A stretch of DNA of 64,000 nucleotides, from assembly GCF_001570985.1 (NCBI RefSeq), contig NZ_BCSS01000007.1:46633-110632 (forward strand), in the 5' to 3' direction. The stretch is from Janibacter limosus NBRC 16128. Its GTDB lineage: Bacteria > Actinomycetota > Actinomycetes > Actinomycetales > Dermatophilaceae. The position numbers were made by a program, and so were the translations under genes. Below the pieces are notes generated by a model. It was not told the DNA's origin. It saw only the letters and a program-made list of their open reading frames with translations, and made no database searches. Shown one piece after another: positions 8,715 through 16,582 of the stretch (positions within the stretch are counted from its first letter, which is position 1; each line of letters starts with the position of its first letter).

Positions 8715-8729
8715 GCGAAGCACTCCCTT

Positions 8730-8767
8730 GTGCGTTGAGCGCACGGATTTGTGCGGACTGCGCACAA
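8730..8767 (-). promoter_or_regulatory. Two tandem palindromic operators of the P450/homogentisate operon
   Basis: Two interrupted palindromes share the core GTGCG-N5-CGCAC. One is at 8730-8744. The other is the extended 19-bp TTGTGCG-GACTG-CGCACAA at 8749-8767. Their starts are 21 bp apart, two helical turns, so two dimers could bind the same face. The upstream palindrome touches the -10 box and the other lies in the leader before the P450 ATG. This position predicts repression, most simply by the adjacent IclR protein (inference). Confidence 0.75.
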
Positions 8768-8794
8768 CCTAGTGCAGCTCGAAGGGAGGGTCAA
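8766..8794 (-). promoter_or_regulatory. Promoter of the P450/homogentisate operon
   Basis: On the minus strand, TTGACC (complement of 8789-8794) and TAGGTT (complement of 8766-8771) are separated by exactly 17 bp. This gives a good sigma-70/SigA-type promoter in the gap between the IclR gene and the P450 gene. The 19-bp palindrome overlaps the -10 end. Confidence 0.65.
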
Positions 8795-8831
8795 GGGGGT
8801 CGATCTGCGGTCCCGGCTCGGTGCGGCGGAC

Positions 8832-9509
8832 TCAGTACAGGCGGGCCACGGCGGCGCGCGCATCCTGCACGAGTGGCAGCAGCCGCTCGATGTCCAGATC
8901 GCCGGGCAGGCCCAAACGGATGACGCCGATCGAGGCCTCGACATCGGTCGACGCCCCCTGGCCCATGCCGACGGCGACGCCGACGGCTCCGGGCTGGACC
9001 TCGCCGTCGGAGATGGCGTACCCCTGAGCGCGAGTGCGTTGGACGGCTTCGCTCTCGCTGTCGCTCCTGGGTCGCTGGGCGAGGATGGCCAGCCCGTCTG
9101 CGCCCTGCTCGAGGGGGTGCCGAGCGCCCACCTGGTAGCTGATGCCGATGGAGCCGCGGGCGGCCGGCTCGGCGACGGCGATGGCGATCGACTCCGCCCG
9201 GTCGGCGATGGCGACGAAGGCAGTGCACCCGCTGCGGTTGGCGAGGTCCTGGACGACCGGCTGTGCGGAGGCGCGGTACTGGCTCATGAAACGGCCGGCG
9301 ACGACGAGCGCCCCGCTGCCGAGGCGGTAGAGCCCGTCATTCCCTTTGGCCACGAGATGTCGCTGCTCGAGGGTGGCCAGGATCCGGTAGGCCCCTGCGC
9401 GGTGCACGCCCAGCTCGTCGGCCAGTGCCGCAGGGGAGATGCCGCCGGTGCGCTGCGAGATGATCTCGATCGCCTCGAGGCCGCGGTCGAGCGTCTGCAA
9501 GGTGCTCAT
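8832..9509 (-). CDS. IclR-family transcriptional regulator
   Basis: This 225-residue protein has an N-terminal winged helix-turn-helix (about residues 5-65: LDRGLEAIEIISQ, GISPAALADELGVHRAGAYRILATLEQ). It is followed by the IclR effector-binding domain (about 80-220), which typically senses small aromatic or carboxylic acids. It lies immediately upstream of, and on the same strand as, the P450/gntP/hmgA/fahA genes, with a 117-bp gap that holds tandem palindromes. It is the obvious candidate regulator of that operon. Activator or repressor is not certain, but operator placement favours repression. Confidence 0.93.
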   Translation of the reverse strand: MSTLQTLDRGLEAIEIISQRTGGISPAALADELGVHRAGAYRILATLEQRHLVAKGNDGLYRLGSGALVVAGRFMSQYRASAQPVVQDLANRSGCTAFVAIADRAESIAIAVAEPAARGSIGISYQVGARHPLEQGADGLAILAQRPRSDSESEAVQRTRAQGYAISDGEVQPGAVGVAVGMGQGASTDVEASIGVIRLGLPGDLDIERLLPLVQDARAAVARLY

Positions 9510-10901
9510 GGTTCATTTCTCCTCGGACTGACGCGCGTTGCGGGGAGTCTACGCAGCGGGCTGCTGGCGGTGCGGGAGCCTTGGAACCCGTGCTCAGCCC
9601 GCGCCGGGTCGATGGCCTCATCGACGTCGAAGAAGTCGTGCAGCACGTGCTGATCGTTGGTCTTCGCCGCGGCCATGCTCAACCCGTCGACGTTGATGCG
9701 GGCCTGGCGCACGTAGTCCCCGGTGAGCTGCCCCCATGCGGGGGTCGAGCTGTCGATGCTGAAGTAGAAGTCGAAGCCGTCGTCCTTCAGGAGCTGGTAC
9801 TTCGGCCCGTTGTACGGCGCCACCCCGCTGATGTCCGCGCCGAAGGGGAAGATCATCAGGTCGGTGTCGCCGATGATCGGGGCGACCTCGTCCTTCCACT
9901 TCGTCGTGTCCGCGGTCAGCCGGGTCATCGACGCATCCGTGACATTGGTGTGGCCCCAGGTGTGCGAGGCGAAGACCCACCCGTCGTCCTTGAGGGTGTC
10001 GGCGACAGCTGTTGCCCGCTTCTTCTGCTCGTCGACGTCGATGTCCGGGTCGTTGCCGTACTCGATGTCGCTGGTGCGGTATCCGAGCACACCGTTGTAC
10101 CCGGTCAGCGCGAGGATGCCCTTGCTGCCGCGGTAGGAGAAGTCGGGGTGCTTCTCGACGAACTCGTCCACGACGGCCGGCATGTCATAGGCGCCCTCGA
10201 CGCTCGTACCGGAAGCGTCCTCGTACGTGTTGGTGACCGCCCCGTCGTCACCGATGACCATGTTGGTGGCGAAACCCGTCGCCCTTCATGTACTCGTAGT
10301 AGCTGACGTCGTCCTCGGAGATGACGAGTGGCTTCTTGCCCGGGGGCAGCTTGATCGGCACGTACGCCATCTCTCCCTGCGCGTCCTCGCGGGCGAAGTC
10401 GTCGGGGTTGACGAGGACATAGCCCTTGTCGTGGACCGAGGCGAGGACGGCCCTGAACTCCTCGACGGTGACCATGTAGTCCGCATAGCCCTGCGCACTG
10501 TCCGGCGACACGAAGGCCCGGTCCGCGTCGACGATGAGGGAGTGGAAGAACAGGTGGGGGATCTGCGCATTGTCTGCCCACTCCACCGCGTCCTTCTTCT
10601 GCGCGGCGATCCGGGTGGTGAGCCGATCGACGTCCGCGCCCTCGAGGCCCTCAAGGTGCTGCAACGCGCCCCGGTAGTCGTACTGCGCCGCGGCCGTCTT
10701 GGACCGCTCCACGCTCCTGTGGCGATGCTGCGTACGAGAGGCGGGAGTCCCATCTGCGCTGGTCGTCGAGCTGGTGTGGGTGGCGGACTCGCTCGGCGAC
10801 GACGTGGTCGTCTCGGATGTGGACGAGCAACCCACGAGCATCCCGAGTGCCGCCGTCGAGGTCAGCAGCACCGTGACGCGCGCCGTCCGGTTGGCCCACA
10901 T
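9506..10901 (-). pseudogene. Polysaccharide-deacetylase-like lipoprotein, frameshifted
   Basis: Two reading frames together make one protein of about 464 residues. The first (ATG 10901, preceded by GGAGGGG) has a lipoprotein signal ending LVGC and a Ser/Thr-rich linker. It enters a NodB-like deacetylase domain with LVISEDDVSYYEYMKGDGF and then runs out of frame. The second continues ATNMVIGDDGAV and carries the motif SHTWGH, one of the metal-binding motifs of family-4 carbohydrate esterases, and a late IFPFGADISG. One extra base in the A-run at 10272-10274 (T-run on the coding strand) explains the shift; removing it restores GDGFATNMVIGDD. The gene would act outside the cell on cell-wall or surface polysaccharide. 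Recent inactivation or a sequencing error are equally possible. Its 3' end overlaps the IclR start by 4 bp. Confidence 0.85.
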
Positions 10902-11046
10902 GCGCACCACCCCTCCACCCGAGCGGCGGGACCTCGTGAGATGTCAGCGTGGTCCCGATGTCCCTTGGCGGCCACGCTGGCTGCGGGGTCGTCGCGAGGC
11001 GTTGCGACACGTCGGGCGTGACCGGGGCGTGACGAAGGGGGGTCCG

Positions 11047-11919
11047 TCAGCGCAGCAGGGCGGCGACCTCGGCGGCGGCCGGGCCGATGAGGTGCCCCAG
11101 ACGCGTGGTGCGCGTGCCGTCGAGCTCGTCCTGGTGCCCTCCTCCGACGAGGATCCTCAGGGTGTCGTCGACGTCGTGCAGCGCCTCGACGACCTCGCGG
11201 GCGGGCCGGGCGTCGCGTCGTCGTGGCACCCCGAGCACCGCGCAGCTCGCGCCGTGGGTCTCGAGCGCGTCACGCCAGGCCGGTGCGGGCAGGTCAGGTC
11301 CGAGGTAGACCACGTCAACGCCGAGTCGCCGCAGGACGACGGCGAAGGCGAAGATGCCCAGCTCGTGGTGCACCCCGGCGGGCAGCCCGACGATGACCCG
11401 CGGACCGCCGGGACGGCCCGGGGCGGCGTCGAACAAGGCCGCGAGTCGGCGCAGCACCGCGTGCGCGACGAGGTGCTCGCCGGCGATGGAGATGCGCTCG
11501 TCCGCCCAGGCCCGGCCCACCTCCTCGAGTGTCGGCATGAGCCAGTCGTCGACGACCGCCTCGAAGGGGGTGCGCGCGAGCTGCTCGTCCAGGATCCGGT
11601 CGAGCTCGGCCGGGTCCATCGCGGCGGTGGCCTCGATGAGCTGGGCGGTGGCGGTCGGGCCGTCCGTCGACGGCGAAGGGGGGAGTGTCGCGCTGTCGGG
11701 ACCGAGGCACCGGTGTACCTCTGCCGCAGCGGTGCTCGCGCTCCAGCCGTCGGCGATCAGGGCTGCCATCTGGGTGACCCGGGCGACGGCCTCGTCGTCG
11801 TAGAGGCGGTAGCCCGACTCGGTGCGCTCGGGCTCGACGAGGTCGTAGCGGCGCTCCCAGGCGCGCAGCGTCGCGGCGGGGACGCCGGTCAGCTCGGCAG
11901 CGCGTTTGATCGTGTACAT
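11047..11919 (-). CDS. litR: LitR/CarH-type MerR regulator with B12-binding domain
   Basis: This 290-residue protein has an N-terminal MerR helix-turn-helix (YTIKRAAELTGVPAATLRAWERRY), a linker, a helical cap and a C-terminal Rossmann-type B12 domain. The adenosylcobalamin-capping motif of CarH/LitR photoreceptors is present: Trp138, Glu148, His149. The lower axial ligand region reads GVHHELG with His185 aligned to the cobalt-binding His, but the preceding Glu of CarH is Val here. Such proteins repress in the dark as B12-bound tetramers and release DNA in light. It is co-transcribed behind the SRPBCC gene and faces the photolyase/lipid operon. Role: light- or B12-dependent repressor of both transcripts. 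Confidence 0.9.
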   Translation of the reverse strand: MYTIKRAAELTGVPAATLRAWERRYDLVEPERTESGYRLYDDEAVARVTQMAALIADGWSASTAAAEVHRCLGPDSATLPPSPSTDGPTATAQLIEATAAMDPAELDRILDEQLARTPFEAVVDDWLMPTLEEVGRAWADERISIAGEHLVAHAVLRRLAALFDAAPGRPGGPRVIVGLPAGVHHELGIFAFAVVLRRLGVDVVYLGPDLPAPAWRDALETHGASCAVLGVPRRRDARPAREVVEALHDVDDTLRILVGGGHQDELDGTRTTRLGHLIGPAAAEVAALLR

Positions 11920-11940
11920 CCGGGGCGGTCCTTGGGTCTG

Positions 11941-12378
11941 TCAGAGCCGGGGGAGCTCTCGGGCGAGAGCCTGCTCGGCCTCGTCGCCGAGCGCGGTGAG
12001 CTGGCCGCGCAGGAAGGGGGTGGCCAGCTTGGCGAGCCCCTTGAAGGTGAAGTCCGCCTCGTAGACGAGCACGCTACCGCTCCCGTCAGGCCCTGGGCTG
12101 ATGGACATGGTGTCCTGAGCGATGACGCTCTTGTTCTCCCCGCGCATGACGACGAGCCGGTCGGGCTGCAGGTCCACGGTCACATAGGTCAGCTCGGTCT
12201 GGCGGCCGCGGAAGACCGAGCGGTTGAGGTAGCGGCTGCCGACGCCGCCGTCACCCTCGACGAGGGTCGTCTCGAGCGTGCCGGGGTCCCACTGCTCGCT
12301 GGTGGTGAAGTCGGAGAGGTAGGCGTAGACGGCCGACGGTGGGGTATCGGCGACGTTGATGGTTCGGGTGATCTTCAT
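11941..12378 (-). CDS. SRPBCC (START-like) family protein
   Basis: This 145-residue protein starts at ATG 12378 behind AAGGATG (the upstream in-frame GTG/ATG choices lack such a site). MKITRTINVADTPPSAVYAYLSDFTTSEQWDPGT is the typical opening strand, helix and W-D-P segment of the polyketide-cyclase/Bet v1-like SRPBCC fold, which binds hydrophobic ligands. It is the first gene of a bicistronic unit with litR (21-nt gap) and is transcribed from the shared divergent promoter carrying 11-bp repeats. A lipid- or tetrapyrrole-related role in photoprotection is only inferred from context. Confidence 0.85.
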   Translation of the reverse strand: MKITRTINVADTPPSAVYAYLSDFTTSEQWDPGTLETTLVEGDGGVGSRYLNRSVFRGRQTELTYVTVDLQPDRLVVMRGENKSVIAQDTMSISPGPDGSGSVLVYEADFTFKGLAKLATPFLRGQLTALGDEAEQALARELPRL

Positions 12379-12390
12379 GGCTGCACATCC

Positions 12391-12452
12391 TTGAACAAAC
12401 ATTTGACAGCGCGGTCAAGGTGACTCTAGCGTCTTGGACAAAGGTTGAACAA
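12391..12452. promoter_or_regulatory. Divergent promoter with paired 11-bp-spaced LitR-type repeats
   Basis: TTGAACAA (12391-12398) is followed exactly 11 bp later by the weaker TTTGACAG (12402-12409). TTGGACAA (12434-12441) is followed 11 bp later by TTGAACAA (12445-12452). One pair covers the plus-strand -35 TTGACA (12403-12408; -10 TAGCGT at 12427-12432, 18-bp spacer). The other covers the minus-strand -35 TTGTTC (complement 12447-12452; -10 TAGAGT, complement 12423-12428). CarH-type photoreceptors bind direct repeats with 11-bp periodicity over -35 elements, so this is the expected operator. Confidence 0.75.
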
Positions 12453-12517
12453 TCCTTTGGCGCGGTCGGCTCCGAACCCAACGTGCCCCCCTTCCTCTCC
12501 CAGCAGGAGCATCCGTC

Positions 12518-13795
12518 GTGACCGAGCACCACCCCGACCGCCCGAGCGTCGCCGTCATCGGCGCGGGCGTCTCCGGTTTGACTGCGGCGTATGTCCTGTC
12601 GCAGACCCACGACGTCACCCTCTTCGAGGCCGACGACCGGCTCGGCGGCCACGCCCACACCCACACGGTCCCCACGAGCGGTGGCGGTGAGGTGCGCGTC
12701 GACAGCGGCTTCATCGTGCACAACGAGCGCACCTACCCCCATCTGCTGCGACTCTTCCGCGAGCTCGACGTGGCCACGCGTCCGACCGAGATGAGCATGT
12801 CGATCACCTGTGACGGCTGCGGCCTGTCCTGGGCCGGCGGCGCCGGGATCGGCGCCGTGCTCGCCCAGCCGTGGCGGGTCGCCGACCCACGCTTCCTGCG
12901 GATGCTGCTGGAGATCCCGCGCTTTCACCGGGCCGCCAGGGCGGTCCTCGCCGACGAGCGCGAGGGGGACGACCCGACGTGGGGTGAGTTCCTCGAGCGC
13001 GGCAAGTTCTCGCAGTACTTCATCGCCCACTTCGCGCTGCCGCTCGTGTCGTGCGTGTGGTCGTCCGGGGACGAGGACTCCCTCGACTACCCGGCCCGAC
13101 ACCTCTTCGCGTTCCTCGAGCACCACGGCATGCTCAGCGTCTCCGGGTCCCCGACCTGGCGCACCGTCGTCGGCGGGTCCAGGACCTATGTCGACGCCTT
13201 GGCGGCGCGCCTGGCCGACGTCCGAACGAGTGCCGCCGTCACGTCCGTGACCCGCCATGCCGGCGGGGTCGACGTGCGCACCGCCGATGGGGTCACCCCC
13301 TTCGACAAGGTCGTGATCGCCACCCATGCCGACCAGGCGCTCCGCCTGCTCGCTGACGTGACGCCGCAGGAGAAGGAGGACCTCGCAACGATCCGCTACT
13401 CCCGCAACGCGACCGTCCTGCACCACGACACGACGCACCTGCCGCGGGCGAAGCGGTCCAAGGCCTCGTGGAACTACCGCAGCGAGACCTGCGGCGGGGC
13501 GAGCGAGGCGCGGGTCAGCTACTGGATGAACCGCCTGCAGGGCTTCGACGAGGACGGCGACCAGCTGGTCGTCACGCTCAACTCCTCGACCCCCTTCGAC
13601 GACGGGGACGTGGTCGCCCGGATGGACTACGCCCACCCGGTCTTCACCCGGGAGGCCGTCGCCGCAGCCGCCCGCCTGCGCACCGCCGGCGGCGACCGGC
13701 TCGCCTTCGCCGGAGCCCACCTCGGCTGGGGCTTCCACGAGGACGGCTGCCGCTCGGGCGTCGAGGCGGCGCAGCGGCTCGGGGTGGCGTGGTGA
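12518..13795 (+). CDS. FAD-dependent oxidoreductase (amine-oxidase fold) of the LitR-linked operon
   Basis: This 425-residue protein has a dinucleotide-binding N-terminus (VAVIGAGVSGLTAAYVL, residues 12-28), the FEADDRLGGHAHT flavin segment and a C-terminal FAGAHLGWGFHEDGCRSGVEAA flavin-closing motif, as in amine oxidases and carotenoid-desaturase relatives. Start is GTG 12518 with GGAG upstream. It is the first gene of a coupled operon with DUF1365, a CFA-synthase-like methyltransferase, an SDR and photolyase. The same set occurs in singlet-oxygen/light regulons such as Rhodobacter RpoE-ChrR, where related enzymes modify unsaturated fatty acids. A role in acyl-chain desaturation/oxidation is inferred. 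Confidence 0.88.
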   Translation: MTEHHPDRPSVAVIGAGVSGLTAAYVLSQTHDVTLFEADDRLGGHAHTHTVPTSGGGEVRVDSGFIVHNERTYPHLLRLFRELDVATRPTEMSMSITCDGCGLSWAGGAGIGAVLAQPWRVADPRFLRMLLEIPRFHRAARAVLADEREGDDPTWGEFLERGKFSQYFIAHFALPLVSCVWSSGDEDSLDYPARHLFAFLEHHGMLSVSGSPTWRTVVGGSRTYVDALAARLADVRTSAAVTSVTRHAGGVDVRTADGVTPFDKVVIATHADQALRLLADVTPQEKEDLATIRYSRNATVLHHDTTHLPRAKRSKASWNYRSETCGGASEARVSYWMNRLQGFDEDGDQLVVTLNSSTPFDDGDVVARMDYAHPVFTREAVAAAARLRTAGGDRLAFAGAHLGWGFHEDGCRSGVEAAQRLGVAW

Positions 13796-14556
13796 CGATC
13801 TCGCCGACCCTCACGGACCTGCCGACCCTGCCCAGCCTCGTCGTCGGGACCGTCAGCCACACCCGTCGCACCCCGGTCGAGCACGCCTTCAGCAACCGCC
13901 AGTACCAGTGGCTCGTCGACGTCGACGAGCTGCCGCGGCACCGGTGGCCGCTGAGCGCCCTGACCCGGATCGACGCACGCGATCACCTCGACGGGGGCGA
14001 GCAGGGTGGCGGCATCCGCGGTGACCTGGCGCGATTCCTCGCCCACCGGGACATCACGCTCGCTGCCGACGACCGGGTTGTCATGCTCGCCAACGCGCGG
14101 GTCCTCGGCCACGTCTTCGACCCGCTGACCGTCTACTGGTGCCTCGCGCCGGACGGGCGCCTGCGGGCCTGCGTCTTCGAGGTGCACAACACCTACGGCG
14201 AGCGGCACGCCTACCTGCTCGAGGTCGACGAGAGCGGGCGGGCACGCACCGACAAGGCCTTCTACGTCTCGCCCTTCAACGACACCAGCGGCGAGTACGC
14301 GGTGAGCCTGCGCCTGGAGCGTGACCGCGTCGTCGTGACCGTCGGCCTGGACCGCGACGGCGAGCGGATCCTCACCGCCACGACGAGCGGTGTCCCACGC
14401 GCCGCGACAGACGCCACCGTCGTGCGCACCGCCGCCCGCCACCTGCTGATGACCTGGCGCGTCAGCGCCCTGATCCGCGTCCACGGCATCTGGCTGTGGA
14501 CGCGCCGACTCCCCATCCAGCCTCGTACCCCGCACTCGCAGGAGGACCTCCGATGA
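13792..14556 (+). CDS. DUF1365 domain protein
   Basis: This 254-residue protein starts at GTG 13792, whose GTGA overlaps the stop of the FAD enzyme; the longer frame back to 13468 lies inside that gene and was rejected. It has the DUF1365 pattern: SLVVGTVSHTRRTPVEHAFSN near the start, FDPLTVYWCLAPDGRL, EVHNTYGERHAYLL and DKAFYVSPFND. The biochemical activity of the family is not established. It nearly always accompanies the FAD oxidoreductase and a CFA-like methyltransferase in light/oxidative-stress lipid operons, so a partner role in acyl-chain modification is inferred. Confidence 0.9.
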   Translation: MTISPTLTDLPTLPSLVVGTVSHTRRTPVEHAFSNRQYQWLVDVDELPRHRWPLSALTRIDARDHLDGGEQGGGIRGDLARFLAHRDITLAADDRVVMLANARVLGHVFDPLTVYWCLAPDGRLRACVFEVHNTYGERHAYLLEVDESGRARTDKAFYVSPFNDTSGEYAVSLRLERDRVVVTVGLDRDGERILTATTSGVPRAATDATVVRTAARHLLMTWRVSALIRVHGIWLWTRRLPIQPRTPHSQEDLR

Positions 14557-15830
14557 CCGCTTCTGTCCCCACCCTCGACCAACCGATCTGCCTGCGCCGA
14601 CCCGCCCTGCGTCCGTGGTGCCTGCGGGCCCGTCTGGCCCGACCGATCCTCGCCGCGGTGCTCGACCGGGCGCCGGTGCGGGTGACGATGCCCGACGGGA
14701 CCACCCTGGGTGGCGGCCGGGAGGCCGACGCCCCGACCTTGCACATCGTGCACCCGACGGCACTCTTCGAGCGGATGGCGCACCACCCCAAGATCGGCAT
14801 GGGGGAGGGCTACATGGCCGGGGACTGGGAGGCGGCTCCCGGGACCGACCTGGCGGACGCGCTGCTGCCCTTCGCCCAGCGGATCACCACCCTCGTCCCC
14901 TCGGGACTCGCGCGCATGAAGCGCGTTGTCGACCGGCGCATCCCGAGCGGCACGCGCAACACGCTGCTCGGCTCGCGCAAGAACATCGAGGCGCACTACG
15001 ACCTGAGCAATGACCTCTTCACCGCCTTCCTCGACGAGACCCTCAGCTACAGCTCCGCGCTCTTCGACCGCTCTCGTCCGCTGGCGGAGCAGACCCTCGT
15101 CGAGGCCCAGCACGCCAAGATCGATGCGGTCCTCGACGCCGCCGATGTCACGGCCGGCAGCCGGGTGCTGGAGATCGGCACCGGGTGGGGCTCGCTGGCC
15201 ATCGCCGCCGCCCGCCGCGGCGCCACCGTCACCTCGATCACCCTCTCGCACGAGCAGGCCGCCCTGGCCCGTGAGCGCATCGCCGCGGCCGACGTCGACG
15301 AGCCGGGTCTCGCGGCTCGGGTCGAGGTGCGGCTGCAGGACTACCGCGAGGTGAGCGGGCAGTTCGACGCCATCGTCAGTGTCGAGATGATCGAGGCCGT
15401 CGGCGAGGAGTACTGGCCGACCTACTTCCGCGCGATCGACGACCTGCTCGCGCCCGGGGGCATCGCCGCGATCCAGTCGATCCTCATGTCGCACGATCGC
15501 TACCTGGCGACGCGCCGCTCCTACGGGTGGATCCAGAAGCACATCTTCCCCGGCGGGCTGATCCCCTCCAGCGAGGCGATCGAGGAGACCACCACCGAGC
15601 ACACCTCGCTGCGGGTGACCGCGACGCACCGCTTCGGCCGCGACTACGCCGAGACCCTGCGCCGCTGGCGCCGCACCTTCATCCAGGAGTGGCCCACGAT
15701 CGCTGCGAGCGGGTTCGACGAGACCTTCCGCCGCAAGTGGGAGTTCTACCTCGCGTACTGCGAGGCCGGCTTCGCCGCCGACTACATCGACGTGGCGCAG
15801 ATCCGTCTCGAGCGGATGGAGGCAGCATGA
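14553..15830 (+). CDS. Cyclopropane-fatty-acid-synthase-like SAM methyltransferase
   Basis: This 425-residue protein starts at ATG 14553, overlapping the DUF1365 stop (ATGA), with an AGGAGG site 8 nt upstream. Residues 1-130 form the N-terminal domain of CFA synthases (MGEGYMAGDWEA). Then come AHYDLSNDLFTAFLDETLSYSSALF and the SAM-binding VLEIGTGWGSLAIAAARRG (about 203-221). It is expected to transfer a methyl(ene) group from S-adenosylmethionine to a double bond of membrane phospholipid acyl chains. Product type (cyclopropane, methyl-branched or furan precursor) cannot be read from sequence. Confidence 0.92.
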   Translation: MTASVPTLDQPICLRRPALRPWCLRARLARPILAAVLDRAPVRVTMPDGTTLGGGREADAPTLHIVHPTALFERMAHHPKIGMGEGYMAGDWEAAPGTDLADALLPFAQRITTLVPSGLARMKRVVDRRIPSGTRNTLLGSRKNIEAHYDLSNDLFTAFLDETLSYSSALFDRSRPLAEQTLVEAQHAKIDAVLDAADVTAGSRVLEIGTGWGSLAIAAARRGATVTSITLSHEQAALARERIAAADVDEPGLAARVEVRLQDYREVSGQFDAIVSVEMIEAVGEEYWPTYFRAIDDLLAPGGIAAIQSILMSHDRYLATRRSYGWIQKHIFPGGLIPSSEAIEETTTEHTSLRVTATHRFGRDYAETLRRWRRTFIQEWPTIAASGFDETFRRKWEFYLAYCEAGFAADYIDVAQIRLERMEAA

Positions 15831-16582
15831 GCAGCCTTGTCGGACAACGCATCTGGCTGGTCGGGGCCTCCAGCGGCATCGGTGCGGCCCTGGCGGAGGA
15901 GCTGCAGCGCCGCGGCGCGATCGTGGCGATCAGCGCCCGCCGGGCGGAGCGGCTCGACGAGGTCTCGGGCGGACGCATGGTCACGGTCCCGCTCGACGTC
16001 ACCGACCGGAGCGCGTGCTGGGCCGCTGCCGAGCGGGTGCGCACGGCGATCGGGGGTATCGACATGGTGATCTGGTGCGCCGGGTACTGGCACACCTACA
16101 CCGCCACCGACTGGCAGGCCGACGAGTTCGTGACGCATGTCGAGGTCAACCTCCTGGGGCTCAACAACGTCATCGCCGCGACCCTGCCGCAGATGGTCTC
16201 GCACCGCAGCGGGCACCTCGTCGGGATCGCCTCGGTCGCCGGCTACCGCGGCCTGTCCGGGGGAGAGGCCTATGCCGCGACCAAGGCGGCGCAGATCAAC
16301 CTGCTGGAGTCGATGCGCGCATCCTTGTCGACCAAGGACGTGCAGGTCACGACGGTCTGCCCGGGCTTCGTGCGCACCGACATGACCGAGACCAACTCCT
16401 TCCCCATGCCCTTCATCATCGAGCCGGAGGAAGCGGCCACCGAGATCGCCGACGGGCTCGAAGGGGGCAAGGTCGAGATCGTCTTCCCCCGCCGGATGGC
16501 CGTGACGATGAAGGTCGCCCGTGTGCTGCCGGTGCGGCTGTGGGCGGCGATCACCGCCCGCGTGGCACGCTCGTCCTCGTGA
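15827..16582 (+). CDS. Short-chain dehydrogenase/reductase
   Basis: This 251-residue classical SDR starts at ATG 15827, overlapping the stop of the methyltransferase gene; the frame upstream to 15527 is inside that gene. It shows the nucleotide-binding GASSGIG motif, the active-site YAATKAAQ (Tyr-x3-Lys) and a preceding Ser in GIASVAG. The C-terminal hydrophobic/basic tail (AVTMKVARVLPVRLWAAIT) may touch the membrane. It probably oxidises or reduces a lipid-derived carbonyl/alcohol in the same pathway as its neighbours (inference from operon coupling). Confidence 0.93.
   Translation: MSSLVGQRIWLVGASSGIGAALAEELQRRGAIVAISARRAERLDEVSGGRMVTVPLDVTDRSACWAAAERVRTAIGGIDMVIWCAGYWHTYTATDWQADEFVTHVEVNLLGLNNVIAATLPQMVSHRSGHLVGIASVAGYRGLSGGEAYAATKAAQINLLESMRASLSTKDVQVTTVCPGFVRTDMTETNSFPMPFIIEPEEAATEIADGLEGGKVEIVFPRRMAVTMKVARVLPVRLWAAITARVARSSS

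Noticed and set aside
4771..8738. Very long plus-strand frames (667 and 800 residues) opposite the permease and P450 genes
   Set aside because: They are antisense to clearly recognised proteins, have Arg/Gly/Asp/Val-rich composition typical of GC-rich third-position shadows, and match no family.
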